A stretch of 64,000 nucleotides of DNA from Melampsora larici-populina 98AG31 (GCF_000204055.1 NW_006768780.1:1238558-1302557); one strand, 5' to 3'. Shown: positions 44,396-58,199, counted from the first letter of the stretch. Translations and numbers: made by a program. The notes: a model not told the origin generated them from the letters alone.

Positions 44396-47300
44396 GTGCT
44401 CAAGGAATGGTTTCACTCTATGATCCTGTGGTCGAGTTTGAATTCTGCATTGCACAAATGGTTTGTATTCATATATCCACTTGATGAGTTTTGAGAGATG
44501 TTTGATTTATCATGTCTGGGGTGAATTTTTCATAATGAAAGTATTCCGCTACATGTACAATATTACTCAACAGCCACATCTATATACTCCATAGTTTTTT
44601 AGTTCTTTATATTCTTTCTAACCTCTTTCACCCTTTACTATAAGAATACAGGAGGGAAATTTGAGAATTGGTGTATACTATACATAATGGATTGTAATTG
44701 TTTCGATAAGACTGAGAAAATTAAAGGTTTGGGAATTTTACCACTTCTACAAAGGGAGTGAGTCAAAATGTTCAACCACTTCATTGACTAGAGAATACTG
44801 GATACAAATGACAAAGAAAGCCTTGATTTAGGCGGAAAGTATTGCCCTACGTATGTGCTACTCTGTCACCAAACTGCTCTAGGATTCTAGCTTTTTACTT
44901 TCCTTTAAGTCAAGTGAGATGTGTAAGTTTGTAGTGAATCTTAAAGTGGAGATAGTGCGCTGACAAATGCTAGGATAAAGGAAGTATGTAATAACATCAA
45001 CCACAAAAAACTAGCCAAAATGTCTGTGTTGAACCCTTTATGATCATATTGTGTTTGTGTTGGAAGGAGCAAAATATATCCCCAAAAGATCACAAAGGAA
45101 AACATGGCAATTCACTTCAAAGCAAAACCATTTCAATTGGACCTCAACGTAGCATTGGAATTTACACCTTGTTAAAAGACCTTGTTTCAGTTCAAAGTAT
45201 TTCTATGCATTAACATAACCACATTAGCATCTCTTTGATAGAAAAAAATGAAACAAATCTCTTGGGTAAATAAAACCAAAGCATATCAAAGAGACTGGTA
45301 ATAATCACATTTAGTAAGATTTGGTGCAACAAAGGATGGTTCTGATCTTGCCGAGAGCTTCCAGTCCTTAATAACCTGAACTGGTGGGTGTGATAAAGTA
45401 GATACTTGTAGCAATGAAAGTAAAAGCCTCTTAAATGCACTTTGCCCATGGCAAAAGTCCAAACTGCTGTTGTTAAACACATGAATATAATCAACATGGG
45501 GTGCTTTTGAAGGGTACATCAATAGGAATTATGCTGTGATTGAAGTACTACGAAATTATGTGGATATATCAATTGAATGAATATATATGAGCAATATTGG
45601 AAAAGCTCATCAATCACTGTGAATACATAAACCCATTGATATATCATTCATCATTTATAAATGCAATCATAAAAATAAACATTTCCCTTTGATCAAAGTC
45701 CTCAACAATCAATTTGATATGACCAATATTGCTGCTTTTCATTAATCATTATGCCCTGCCCTGTTCATAGACAGTTGGATTTGGTGAATGTTTGAACAAC
45801 AATACTACCACAGCCAAAGTATGGATTTCTGAATGGATCCTTCTGGATTTGCTTTCTGTAAAGACCAGTAAATAGACCGTTGGAAAATTTGAATTTCAAT
45901 CAATCAAAATTCAAACCAAAAATGTGTAACAAAAAGAAAGAGGCCCAACAGCTGAAATGAGAGTACAACCAAGTACCAGGAAATGGTCGTGCAGGTAGCT
46001 CCTACCTTTTTGATATATAGATATGCCAAATGTTTTGTATAAGCCTTCATGTCATTCTCTAACAAGCTCACGGGCAAAGAGAGCCTTAGTCAAGTTAGGG
46101 TATACCTAGTTCAAGTAGACATATCAAACTTTCTGCCTCTTGCCTCACATTTATTCAAGAGACTTGGACTGTAGATTTGACCTAACTCCTGTTCCTCTTA
46201 CTTCACAAGTAGTCAAGGTAGGCACTTATTGGTACATGTGCTCACATTTCCACCAGACAACAGCAATGTATTGGGTGTTTTTCCCTATATCCCCCACTAT
46301 CAGGATCCAACACCTCACAAGATCTCTCTTCCAATCACTTATAGATCTCTTAAAATCTTATGTATCTCATAGTACCAGTTTCAGCTCACTACAGCTAGAT
46401 TGACTTCTATCTCAATTCCTAGACATCTTATTTTTTGGGGGCTTGTTGTAGCACAGATTGTGGGTCTTGTTTTTGATTCAGGTGTTCCAGATACAAATTC
46501 ATATATCTCTTCTGAATGAGTTCTGTGAATGCATTGTAGGCTAAACAATGCACAAGGACATGTAGAGTGCTCAGAAAAAGATCTCCGCAGCTGGAAGCAA
46601 GGTTTTATGAGGTGCAGAACCCCAAAAATGATACAAGGTAAAGGTAAACCGTGTTTGGGGGCAAAACCTGATTAAACTCCCAAATAGCACTCCCAAATTG
46701 AGTGTTACGATTAAAATCCCACATGCATGCTTTGAGCCAATAGTGTCCATGCTTGCATCACAGTTTCCACTACAAATGTGGTGGACATCTGGCAAGCTTG
46801 AAACTTGAAACTCTGCCAGATGTGTGTATTTTTTGTGTTTTCCAATTTTGAAAAAAAAACATCCACCCTGCACAGATGAATTTGAGCAAAACAAAGCTGG
46901 GAAAACCTTTGTTTCTCATCATCTAATTAAGATGACTGGAGTGGTCACTGGGTCTGCGGGTTGAGCTACTCACAACTAGCTGTACAGCTCTCTAATGACT
47001 GCTGATGAAATTGACCCCTTTAATTTGCCTTCAAAGAAAAGCCAAATGGAGTTGTTTGGGGGCTTACTTGCATCAAAAGCCTCCGACTGTTCTAGGAATT
47101 GGATTGGAGGTCTCTCAAGATTTTGAATTGCCACTCTTCTTCCAAGAAGCATCTGTGGATGTAGGTTTTGAAGCAAGTATGAACAGGTGGGGATCAATAA
47201 TGGGTCATGATTAAAGTTGCTCTTCAGCACTCTTGATTCTCATAATAGTGTTATTTACAAATCAAAAACTGATTATATGATACTCATCACAATATCAAAT

Positions 47301-49592
47301 ATTCTTTTAAGTCATTTAATCATGATAAAGATGTATTAACTATACCCATTTCAATTGCCAAAAACACTTTTCTACTATTTATCAATAAAGCATAATGTGG
47401 ATCTTTGTCATGCTGATAGCTCAGGGTTTCAAATCATAAGCACAAGACTCATGACCAAGTGGATCTGGGCTCATTCTGAGTTGTGTTGCTACTGAGAGGC
47501 TGAGTTTTCAAATACCTGCAAACAAAAACTGGCAATGTGGTGAATTCTTGCTGCAAAGTTAGCTCACTACAAGCCTGGCACAGTTTTGAAGGACACTTTT
47601 GCATTTATATATCCTATAGACTCCAGTAAGTTTCACTATATCTGTTTCATACTTATCTCATCCTTGCTCTCATTTTGACTTCCGTCACTTTAGGAATCAT
47701 TAACCTCCTGCAGGATTATTTTTTTTCAATTCTAGCCAAAACTATAAAACCAAATTGAGCCAAATATATTTCTCCTTTTCCTCAATCAAAAATCAATACC
47801 ATCTGCCCATTTGCTATTGTAGATGAATCCATTCTGTGTTCAACACCCTCTCAAAACTTGAGAACATCTTTGATAAATTCACATTTGGATCTTGAACCAC
47901 TCTCAACTTGAACCTTGACCAAAATCCATCTCAACAACTTAAAATACAATCAAGAAATGTGCTCTAACAATTAATCAACTCTGCTTATTCCACCTCACTC
48001 ATCCAACACTGCAACCACTCTGCTTTGAAAACACAGAGTGAGCACAGCACAAAACCACTAAAACACTAGCAAAGCACAGCACAATGAATTTACCACTGTG
48101 CTGAAAGTCCTGAATCTTTCTGTACAGTGGTAAATTCATGCCGCTTTTCTTAGCAGCATAGTGTCATGAAATAGTCTCACAAGAAGCAGACAGATCTCAT
48201 GCAGAAGCACATCAATCAATCAAAAAAACATATATCTACCACAACAACAGTCTTGACTCATGAACCTTAGAATTATAGGTTGTAGCAAAAAAAATCTGAA
48301 ACATTACAGTATGCTGGCTTGATCCTTCAATTTTCTTTCCATTTCAAATCCGTTTTTTCCTTCAATTTTTCTATCCATCAGTTCCATCTTTAAATCAATC
48401 CTTATTCAATCAATTCTCTATCCTCAGGTAACATACATTACCACTCAAAAGTGGTGAACTAAATCTTTTTAGATCCCATAACATCAGTTCATTAACAAAA
48501 AAGTGCAGCACTAATTGCATTAGCTAAGCTCTTCTACTACACTTTCCCTATCTAACCAAAAGAAATATCCATTGTGCTTCTCAAAAAGTGGTAAGAAGTG
48601 TATGTAGTGAAGTGCAGTGTTTGCAATGTTAACTTATCCCTTGACAATTTGTTAAACCTGCACCGTGGGTGGAGTCTGGTTTGTAAAAAGTCCAAAACAG
48701 CCTCAAAAAGATCAGGCTGTATCTATGACCCATGGGTGGCCAGATTTTACCTTGAGGCTGAGCAACTGGCCTCTGGATGGGTTTCACTCCCAGCTGTACT
48801 CACAGGCAGTCTGTTCTTAGGCTTTATGGGAGTCCTGTGTCTGCAGACTGCCCATTGTGCAGGCAGTCTATAGCATGACCACAGGGTGTCACAGAAAGGT
48901 CAAATCCAGTCACAGAATGGTCAGCATTTTTGAAGATAACTCTTGGATCAGGACCATTTCAGGACAGCCTGTGGTCCTGCTACAGACCAGCTGCACAATG
49001 AGTAGCCTACAGACACAGGAAGCTCCCATGGTGTAGCAGTTCATGATGCAGATTTTTACTGTGAACCCAGATTCCTCCAATTATTATTTTTGACAAACCT
49101 TCAAAATAATCAAAAACCTCTTCAACAATTTCAAAATTTCTTCATAAAATTTGTTTGTAAATCAAATTATCATCATAAAGCTACAAAACATCAAAACCAA
49201 AAGAACCACCTCATTTTCCTTCTAATCAATCCAGCTTTATCCATCCATCCATTCATCCGATCAATCAATCAATCAAAAATCTCTGTTTCTCTTCATCTGT
49301 CTCTCAAAATCCTTCAAACAATTATAGAATGAAATGCCACCAAAAAAAATGAAAAAAAGGCAATAAACCAAAGCAAAAAAAGAAACCAAAATCAAAAAAA
49401 GTCAAAAAAAACTAGACCAAGTTTGTATAAAAGTTTTGTTCATTCTCAACACCCAGATAGACAAAAAAAGATTTATAACAGAGTATACAAATGCTCCCTC
49501 CCCCTCCCAAAAAAAGAAGCTTTCGCCTGCTTACGCATAAGAGGAGAGATAGAGAGGTTTAAATTGATCTTGTTGAAAGATCAAGACAAGTT
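44396..49592. other. Gene-poor stretch
   Basis: About 5.2 kb with only short open frames. One 24-bp-stem hairpin (48084-48139) is listed separately. Segments around 46600-47200 and 48600-49030 have some long-ORF character but no recognisable protein. Confidence 0.45.
48084..48139. repeat. Hairpin with 24-bp arms
   Basis: The arm starting ATGAATTTACCACTGTGCTG (48084-48107) pairs with 48116-48139 with two mismatches, leaving an 8-nt loop. It could be a remnant of a foldback element or an RNA hairpin; no duplication was found. Confidence 0.55.
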
Positions 49593-51003
49593 CTAATGAG
49601 GTCTTCTAATAGTAGCATGTCTTTTACTTGGTCTCTCATTCACCACATCCATCATCATCTCATGTTGATTTCCAACATCTTCATCTTCATCTTCACCATT
49701 CCTTTCATCAACAGAGTTTTCTACCATGTTTACCATTCTAGTTTGTGAAGGTGAAGTAGGATGATCAATAGGATACCTTCTCTTTCGAAAACTTTCTTCT
49801 GGATTCCTAACTGATTCCGGTAACAATTCAACAACTGAGCTAACTAAATCAGTCCCACCACTCGTCGTACTTCTTTCTCTATCCGTCACTCTTTCTTTGG
49901 CTTTTCCTTTACGTCCTTCAGTGGTTCCTCTAATCCTCCTACTTAGAATCGCATTGCTCGAATTAGTCACATGTTGGGATTGATGATGTGGATGGAATTG
50001 AGGTGGAAAAGGTGTGGCAGGGCTAAAGTTGTAATTTATTGTCGGTGGAGGTTGTAAAGTAGAAGGGGATATGACAGTTTGAGTGGTCAAAGTGCTAGTA
50101 GAAGTGGGTGGGACCGATGAAGAGCCTGTAGAGCGAGGCGCAGGAGCTGCAGATGCAGGTCGTAGAGAATGAGTATGAGGTGGGGTGGGACGACGTGGTG
50201 AAGTACGTCGAGTGGATTCGCCAGGCTGAGGTGCAAGAGATTGAGTAGAAGTCGAAACAGAAGGAGGTCGGACAGAAGCTTGCGGATTAGAGGCTTGATC
50301 ATTAGGTGCAGGCGATCTAGCTGGATCTTTAGGTTGAGATGCTTGAGCTGGAACTGTAGAGGCAGTTGATGAAGTTGAGGGTGCGAAGCGGGTCTGTTGA
50401 GCATTGTAGTTCGAATGGTTCATAGCTTCATCTTCACCTGAATCTGCAGATTCGGCTCGTAAGGCTTCTTGACGTCGCTGTAGAAGTGGATGATGATGAG
50501 GATGCGTTTGAGAGAATTGGATCAAAAGTGATGAAAAGCTTGAACATTCTTACCTCAATATAATCCATGACCCTTTCGATGGTGAGTGCCATCCGTTGTT
50601 CCGAACGTTGAGGTCTTGGTAAATCAGTTCCATGGTCAAGTCCGGCCCTGATTAATCAAAAAAAAAATGGATCGATCTTAATTCAAGGAACAAGAAGAAA
50701 GCTTCCGATAACAAAAAGCACTTACTGTAGATATTCCAAAACGTCCTGAAGAGCCGCTGCATAACCTAATGAATAAGCTAAAAGAACGATCACCCAAAAG
50801 TGATAAAGTTTGGTATCAGAAAACGATATGAAAGTTAAAAAGAAGCATGAGATCGATTTACCTTTCCTACCATTCTCAGTAGCTCGTTTATAAAAAGTAG
50901 CAATTCCAAGTGCAGCAGCACGAAAGGGTGCCTGAAGAACCTGTTCAGCATCATATCCATGAAGAGGTAATGCAGTGGATAGAGATGGATGTAGTGAGTC
51001 CAT
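49593..51003 (-). CDS. Protein of unknown function with low-complexity C-terminal half
   Basis: Minus-strand exons are inferred as 51003-50862, 50777-50726, 50647-50554 and 50477-49593; phases agree and give 390 aa. The N-terminal ~95 residues look conserved and helical (APFRAAALGIATFYKRATEN, AYSLGYAAALQDVLEYLQ, RMALTIERVMDYIE). The remainder is Ser/Thr/Pro/Gln-rich with a basic stretch (RRIRGTTEGRKGKAKERV) and an acidic run (ERNGEDEDEDVG), and ends SKRHATIRRPH. This composition suggests a nuclear or regulatory protein, but I recognise no family. No signal peptide or membrane segment is present. Confidence 0.65.
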
Positions 51004-52377
51004 GAGAGGACAAGAAGATCAAAGAGATTTGATTGATTAAGATTATAAGAAAGGTAAAGAAAGGAATCGAATGGATTGGATTGGATGAATGAAAAAGTGA
51101 GAAAGTATATAGGTTTTAGTTGGTAATTAAAAGTTAAGTAGTGATGATTGGTTGATTGGTTCGGTTGGTGAGTTGAGTTGAAGTTGAGTTGGGTTGATTG
51201 ATTCACAATGTCAAGAACGTTGAAATTGGATTTTATATCTAAAACAGCTGACATCTCATAACATCCTTAATCTTTGACATTTCTAAATTCTATTCATACA
51301 TAACCAAGCCTAGCTGTACATACAACTCAGCTTACACACCTCGTAACATCTCTTAAACGTAAAACAAACACTAAATCCAAACAGGCAATTGGATTTATCA
51401 TGAGGTTCTCCCCTATCGTACTTGAACTTCAACATAGGATGAAAACCTCAGCCGGAACTTGAAAGTCTCAAATCAGTCCTTTAACCCATCTTTTTGCAAC
51501 TGAAGATCAACTTTAATCACTACACAGCGATCGATATGAAGAAATTCAATCAACAGATGATCTCATTCTCTGCGCTCAGACCGCAGTGACCGCAGAGAGT
51601 TTGATTGCTACGATCATCACAAACACACCCGAACCGATAATCCATAGTCCAAAGATGCATGTAGCAGCAGCTTAGGCAGTCAAAGCAAAATTGTTGGAAA
51701 CTATGTTTCTGGTCAGATCAGTTCACTGTGGAGCCATGACGTTTCGACCCTCAGCTTTGATTCATCGCACTCACGCGTTAAGTCTACATAAAACTCAAAC
51801 TGTCTTGTTCAGGAGTTCAGAAGAAAACAAACAACTCAGCTAAGCTTTCCATCACAAGATCCTTTGTAAGTTATGCATCAAAGGAGTATGTATGTATAAA
51901 CGCTCAATCTTTTATGTACGTATTACTTGGTGAGTGGATTGGGAAGATATCATTGATTTACCGAGTTACCACCCATCTTACCACGTTAGTCAAGATTTCA
52001 AAGATTCACAAGCTGGATTAAGTTTGATTCACTCCACAAGACCAAATCAAATCACAGTTCCATGATCCCAGTTGGGTACAAAGCTATCACCAGGAGTACA
52101 TATAGATCTCCACGGGTTTGAGAGACATTTACCATGTTTATAATCAGGTGATATTTTTGATTTATATCGTATCATAAAGATCTAAACCAAATCAATCTCA
52201 ATACCTTTATAACACAACTTTTTCACAGGATACATTTTATTTGAAAACGATCAAGACACTTAAGGAAAGTGGGAGCACTAGAAGGGCTAAAATGTATTTT
52301 TACAAATACAAAACTGATCTGAGCTCAACTATGCAGCCACATATAAAACCAAAGTGACAAGGGTAGCTTGAATAATA
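51004..52377. other. Intergenic region upstream of the 49593-51003 gene
   Basis: About 1.4 kb; includes a TTGATTGG/GAGTTGAGTTG-rich stretch near 51140-51200 that may be part of the promoter or leader. No gene is seen. Confidence 0.45.
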
Positions 52378-52555
52378 CAGTCGACTCCCTCGAAACCCAT
52401 ACACCTCTTACCCCATACTCCCAGTTAATCCATGGAAATTTTGGTCCATAAAATTTGTAGATTGCCCTAAAATAACTCCCTTGAAAGCCATAAACCCACA
52501 AAAGCCATGGGGATTGGGGTCCATAAAAAGGTATGGATTTCGAGGGAGTCAACTG
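52378..52555. mobile_element. 178-bp pogo/Fot1-type MITE
   Basis: Inverted ends begin CAGTCGACTCCCTCGAAACC (left) and CAGTTGACTCCCTCGAAATC (right, complement), flanked by TA (52376-52377, 52556-52557). CAGTYGACTC-type ends with a TA target are typical of pogo-related Tc1/mariner elements. It is non-coding, with an internal near-repeat of CCATGG...GGTCCATAAAA. Confidence 0.8.
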
Positions 52556-52557
52556 TA

Positions 52558-53774
52558 CAATATAAAAAACCTGAATCCAAACAACTGTTTATTTGAAAGT
52601 TTGAGATTTGAATTTAGATTTCTTAAATCACAATCCAAGATCAGACATTTTGAGTATTAATTTTATAATCTCAGTCTTCAGTTTTGTTACATCCAAATGA
52701 TTGACTTTCCAAGTTTTGAAAATGGTTCATTCATTGTAGAATCTGACTCAAAATTGCCTGTATCATTTTACATACTTTTATCCTATCTACCAGTGTTACA
52801 ATTTACAAATCTGGTATCCATGGACTACTTTTCTTCTGAACCATCTGAATTAAAAATACAAAGACCTTGTTCTATGAAATTCACAAAGGTAATTTATTGG
52901 ACATTTAGGATGAAATCAAAATAGATACTGTCACTGTGAATATAATATCCAAGTCTGATATCTTACCTTGGTTGATTTTCTCAGTGAGTTCTGATTATCG
53001 TGGATTACATGCTACTCATCATTCCAACTTTTCCACATGGATTTCTATTCCATCAAACCAAAATAATAGAAACCAACTTCATCAAGACTCTCAAATTAAG
53101 TTTGACTAGCCATCAAATAATACCAAAAGCACTCCAATTGAAGCACATACACAGCTTTCTTGAAGACATAAACGTAGAAGAAGAAATACTGCATACTAAA
53201 AAGAGATGAGTTTATCAATTATCATTCAATGGTGAGCCGTGTTTGACCAAAATGTGAAAGACTTGTTGAAGAATATTCTTGAGTGGATCAACAAGGTCAT
53301 ATGAAACACGATTGAGGTATTCAAGCCCACATCAAAGATGTCTCTTATACACTCAATCTGTTCAATATGCCTGCATTGATTCCATTCAGACTGGTGTACA
53401 CATAAGATATATAGACCAATCAAAGACTTTTTTGTATGAGGGGATCCAGACTTTTATGATGTCTATTTGGATATGTACATAGTGCAATTTGAAAGTCCTA
53501 GATGATGTCACAACAACAGGACCAAAATCTTGCAAACATGTACTTTGGAATCCAAATAGCCATTTTGACAAATTGTCAAAACCTGTGTCACTTACAAATC
53601 AAGTATTTCATTGTGAGAAGAAAAAATCAGGTTGGGAGTGACTAAAAATGAAGACCAAGGTATTGCCAAATCCATATTCCTAAACCCTAAGATCCCAAAG
53701 GCAGGACAGAGAACAACACTGGAACATGCTAAGTATCATACAAAAAAATGATGAACTTTAACTCACATACATAA
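52558..53774. other. Intergenic spacer
   Basis: AT-rich and without supported genes; lies between the pogo-type MITE and the Harbinger element. Confidence 0.45.
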
Positions 53775-54289
53775 GGGCCCGTTTGGTACCGCACGATATA
53801 CGTATATCGCTACATACTACACCAAAGTAATATACTGTATATTAGCATATACGTATATTGAAATTCCCAAAATAGAGGGTTGTTCGGGAGATCCTTTTCT
53901 CCAAAACAATATACTGTATATCACAAAATAATATTTGATTCTGATATACAGCCTTTTGGCTGTATATCAGACCGAAAAACGATATCTGCCCCTCTCTCTT
54001 TTCCATATCACCTCCTTCCTTTTCCATGTTGCTCTTTCACCCTCCATACTCTTCCCTTTACCATACATATGTACCATCCATCCATCCTTCCTCGTTTGCT
54101 CGTCACCATTTTCACAGCTCAGTCAAACAAAATCTCCGACTCTTCTTCTTCATTCCTATCCTCGTCTTAGTTCTCGTTTCGATCCCGTCCTATCCATCCT
54201 CGTTCAATGCTCATCACCCTTTCCCTTTCAAGACCACCTTTCGATTTTGATAGTCGTAGGCTAATAGCTCAGTTGAACATATCTCCGAC

Positions 54290-54505
54290 TCTTCTTTATT
54301 CCTATCTCCGACTCTTCTTCTTTATTTCTATCCTCGTCTTAGTCCTTAGTCATTCCTATCCTTGTCTTAGTTCTTAGTCATTCCTATCCTCGTCTTAGTT
54401 CTTATTTTTCGGCTCTTAGTTCTTAGTCCTATTTCTTATTTTTCGGCTCTTAGTTCTTAGTCCTATCTCTTATTTTCCAGCTCTTAGTTCTTAGTCCTAT
54501 TTCAA
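54290..54505 (+). repeat. Minisatellite of CTTAGTTCTTAGTC-type units
   Basis: Units of about 28 bp (TCCTATCCTCGTCTTAGTTC core) and about 40 bp (TTTTTCGGCTCTTAGTTCTT core) repeat in tandem just upstream of the Myb-like ATG, probably within its promoter or 5' leader. Confidence 0.7.
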
Positions 54506-54522
54506 TCCTCGTTTCAACCACT

Positions 54523-55847
54523 ATGAGTAGCAGCAAGAAACCCAAGAAGCAAGCTCCGAGAGCCATCCGACCTTTGATCGTTTCGCCTTCTACTTCCACC
54601 GCTATTAAACCATCCTCTATATCAAATCCGATTGAGGATACTGAAGAAACTTCACCGAAGACCCCAAATCTCCGTGCCAAGTAGACCGAAGACAACAATC
54701 AAGCGATGATCGACGTCCTCAGTGCCGAACGTCAGCCAGCCAGCGGTCCAATCACACCTGAGAACGCGACCAGTGCTCAAGGGTGGAAGCCCACCACCTG
54801 GAACAACGTGGTCCAACGTCTCGCCGGAAGCGAGGTCAAGACCGTTGCTGGTGTCAAGCATATCACTGGCGTCAAAAAGATCGGGGCTTGTAAATCCCGC
54901 TGGTATGTGGTAAGTAGTATCCTTTCATTTATCAATCACTTCTATCCATCACTTCTTGGTTCTAACTGATGCCTTCTTTCAACTTTAGTTATCTCATCTA
55001 TACGCGGATTACAAGTACCTCAATGGACTGAGTGGCGCTGGCTGGGAGGATGGCTGTGTCGTTTTACCCAATGCGGTTTGGGCGCCAATCATCGCTGATC
55101 AAGTACGTATTGATTTTCCTTTTATTTCTTTTTTTAATAATTTGTTGATGTTACAACTTCGGCTTTCAGAGCAGGAAGTCTAAGGAGCTCTTACAATGCC
55201 GAGGCCAACCGTTTCATCTATTCAAGTCGCTTGCTCCTTTGTTGGAAGGACACAATGCCACTGCTAAGTATGTTAGCAGTGTGATTGTTAAGGAACCTCA
55301 ACAATCGATCATCGAAAAGGATTCCGAAGAACCCCACAACACACCTCCACCGAGGCATTCCTCTCTGCCCTCTCCCTTTGCCTCTCCTCACTTGTCTCCT
55401 TGCTCATCTCCTCATTCCGATCCTTTGGTACCTCCTGTCGATTCACATGACATCAACGAGTCCAGCTCAGAAGACGATACTACCGCTGCTAAACGACACC
55501 GCAAGTCCAAGGTTGCCCTCGCTGCCCGTGCTCCCATCAAAAAGAAAAAACAATCAGGAGTCGAGATAATGGACAACTTCTTGAGTACTATGCAAGACTT
55601 TGGATCAACCATCGAGTCCTCCATCACCTCAAGCTCAGCCAACATCAACCATGTGGCCCAATCCCTTACTGAACCTGCATCATCTCATGCTCAAGCGGTC
55701 AAGCTGGTCTATGCGTCCGATATGACTCGTCCTCAACGCTATGCTGCTGTAGATCTGTTTGCTGCGAAGCCTGTGATGGCCAAAACGTACCTTAACACGC
55801 CAGCTAATGAACGTGGCGATTGGCTCCTATACATCCTCAACAAGTAA
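54523..55847 (+). pseudogene. Harbinger Myb/SANT-like DNA-binding protein, one nonsense codon
   Basis: In PIF/Harbinger elements a Myb/SANT-type protein helps bring the transposase to DNA. Exons are inferred as 54523-54909, 54989-55101 and 55172-55847, giving 391 codons plus stop. After a short basic Ser/Lys-rich leader a Myb_DNA-bind_3-like domain follows (QAMIDVLSAERQ, GWKPTTWNNVVQRLAG, ACKSRWYVLSHLYADYKYL). A Ser/Pro-rich linker with a basic patch (AAKRHRKSK) comes next, then a helical C-terminus (RYAAVDLFAAKPVMAKTYL). A TAG at 54682-54684 falls exactly where this domain usually has the first Trp (TGG), so a single change has stopped the gene at codon 54. The frame is otherwise open. Confidence 0.78.
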
Positions 55848-56021
55848 AGTAAGTCTAAGAACTTCTTGATTACTTATTTAATATATACCTACTGACTCAA
55901 TGATTCCATTGATCATGTCCCTTGAAGATCAAGTTTACAATATTATTAACTCATCTTAATACATACATGCTCTTACAAATGTAGTAGTGAATCTTCCTGA
56001 TCTCAAAGAATACTTTAAGAA

Positions 56022-56205
56022 CTTCAATAAAAAATGTAGTGACTGTGTGACTGTCTGATTAAATAAAACTTATTAAACCCTTCAATAAAAAATGTAGTGA
56101 CTGTGTGACTGTCTGATTAAATAAAACTTATTAAACCCTTCAATAAAAAATGTAGTGACTGTGATTCTCCGATTAAATAAAACTTATTAAACGCTTCAAT
56201 AAAAT
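56022..56205 (+). repeat. 58-bp tandem repeat, about 3.2 copies
   Basis: Units start CTTCAATAAAAAATGTAGTG at 56022, 56080, 56138 and (partial) 56194. The first two are identical; the third has small changes. It lies in the spacer between the two Harbinger genes. Confidence 0.85.
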
Positions 56206-56489
56206 ATTATTACCTACATTTGTATGTATACATGCTAATACAAATGTAATAGTGACTGTCTGATTGGTTAGTCATTGCAATGTTGATGAGTACAAGTGTT
56301 TTTATGAATTAAAAAATACTGAATGAAAAGATTCTTTTCATTGAACAAACCAAAGTGAAATATTTGATTGATACATGTAAGATAATAATGATTTTAACTG
56401 AGACTTGCAATGAATAATACATGTATAAGATAAAGATGCTTTGATTGATTGAGAGTTGCAAACTAAGAATTAAAAGTGCTACATATGAT

Positions 56490-58004
56490 TTAAATACCAG
56501 GATACATAGGAGGTTGTCCATGTCTTTGTTTGCTTCGATTTACTTTTTTTCGTCTTTCAATTTCTACTAAATAATCATTCCACATGTCTTCTGCAATTCT
56601 ATCTCTGAGATTCTTCGCATAGTTATTACCTTCAGCCGTGCTACCAAAGGCCTCAAGACCACCAATCTCTTCTTGAGTAGCGGGTTCTGTTGCTTCTTGA
56701 GGATCTGGCATAAATCCTTCACCAAACTTGGGGAATTATTCCGCTGAACCTTTTGGGTCTTTAACTCAAATGAAGTTGTGGATAAAGCACATGACAGTAA
56801 CCATAGCAATTTGAATCTCAATGGTGTATCACACCCGTGCGCCATGATTTTGAAGCGCTTCTTGCAAACTCCAAAGATGCGCTCGATGACATTGCGTGCA
56901 CTAGCGTGTCGAAGGTTGAACAACTCTTCTTTGTTGGAAGGTCTGCAAGTGAATAAAAGAAGTGGTTGAGAAGAATAAAAAAGAGAAAAGCATGAAAATG
57001 ATGAAAAAGAAATCAATCTCACCTGAAACCTTTCTTTTCCCATTCTCGTAAATGATAACGGACTTTTCGAAAAGGAACAAGACAATCCTTGGTGAGAGCA
57101 AAGCCAGCGTCACCAAGATAATACTTTCCAGCGGGAATCGTAAGATCACGACTTTGAGCCAAAGTCCAAAGAGCACCGTTGGCCATACTTCCTTTGGCTC
57201 CAACCAATAAATAAATAAACTCCATGTTGAAATTACAGGCAGCAAGGACGTTTTGAGAAGTGTAGCCTTTACGATTAGAGAACGGAACAAACTCGGAAGC
57301 TGGCGGAGTGACCGGAATGTGTGTACCGTCAATTGCACCGATGCAGTCTTTGAAATAAGGCATGAACTTCGGATTCTCGGAGAAGGTATCCGTGAGAGGA
57401 GTGTTGGCATTCGGAAGAGGAATATATTTGCCAAGTAACTTTCCATCACTACATATTCCTTTAACAAGCTGATTGATTGTCCTAGTCAAAAGAAGACATG
57501 TCAGAAAGAGTGATGAGAAAATTCAAAAAAAAAGAATGAAAAAATTCACTTAGAAACAGTATCAGCTGATCTTTGAAAACGGTTCTGAAGTTTACGATTT
57601 GACAGGCCAGTGATGACACTATAGAGCAAGAGTGCCAACTTTTCCGTACTGGTAACCCAACGGGAGTCACTCAATATTCCAGAGTCTTCAAGAACGGAGC
57701 GTAGTTCGAAAAAGACATGTTTACGCATTCCAAGATTATCATGAAATACTGATTCATTTGGATGATGAATGAGCTCATCAATCCACATCTGACCGCTGAG
57801 CAAGGACGTGAGTCGTGGAGTTTTGGTGAGTTTAGGCCACATCTGTGACATACAGGCCTGTACACTAGTGCTAAAGTAAGAAAAAACTCGAAATTGCTTT
57901 TGTTGAACTGCAAGAAGTTCTTTTAGAAATTGTAATTTAATGATTTTTCTATGTTTAACACGTTTTTCAGCTCTGATAGCTTGAACTTGAGAAAGGCCCT
58001 CCAT
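56490..58004 (-). pseudogene. PIF/Harbinger (HARBI1-like) DDE transposase, broken at the C-terminus
   Basis: Minus-strand exons are inferred as 58004-57550, 57481-57023 and 56942-56490. DDE_Tnp_4 motifs are visible: CIGAIDGTHIPV (first Asp, ~203), KYYLGDAGFALTKDCL (second Asp, ~276) and RNVIERIFGVCKKRFKI (Glu, ~325). The first exon is the helical N-terminal part. After LLSCAL the frame shifts near 56785: the expected continuation HNFI-x-VKDPKGSAE is in another frame and contains TGA and TAA, before MPDPQEATEPATQEE continues to the stop. One frameshift and two stops therefore disable the last ~100 residues; the catalytic core itself is open. Confidence 0.85.
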
Positions 58005-58199
58005 GGTGTAAACTTATGTGATCTGAATGAGACACTGGCAAATGAACCAACCCTTTAGGTGGTTGATGACCACGATGAGTGGTTTTTAAAATGAGTTGAA
58101 TGATATGAACTTTATTCAAAACAAATGAGTGATGAACACGAGGAGTGAATTTTTAAAAAAAGTGATGGGTCTTGAGTTGATGATGAGTGGTTGATGACC

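Noticed and set aside
46571..47230. Several 70-107-codon open frames on both strands
   Set aside because: Mutually overlapping, without splice context, signal peptide or recognisable domains.
50087..50404. Leu/His-rich minus-strand frame
   Set aside because: Frame-shifted reading of the low-complexity exon of the 49593-51003 gene.
56022..56205. CRISPR-like array
   Set aside because: The 58-bp units are contiguous tandem copies without unique spacers, and the genome is eukaryotic.
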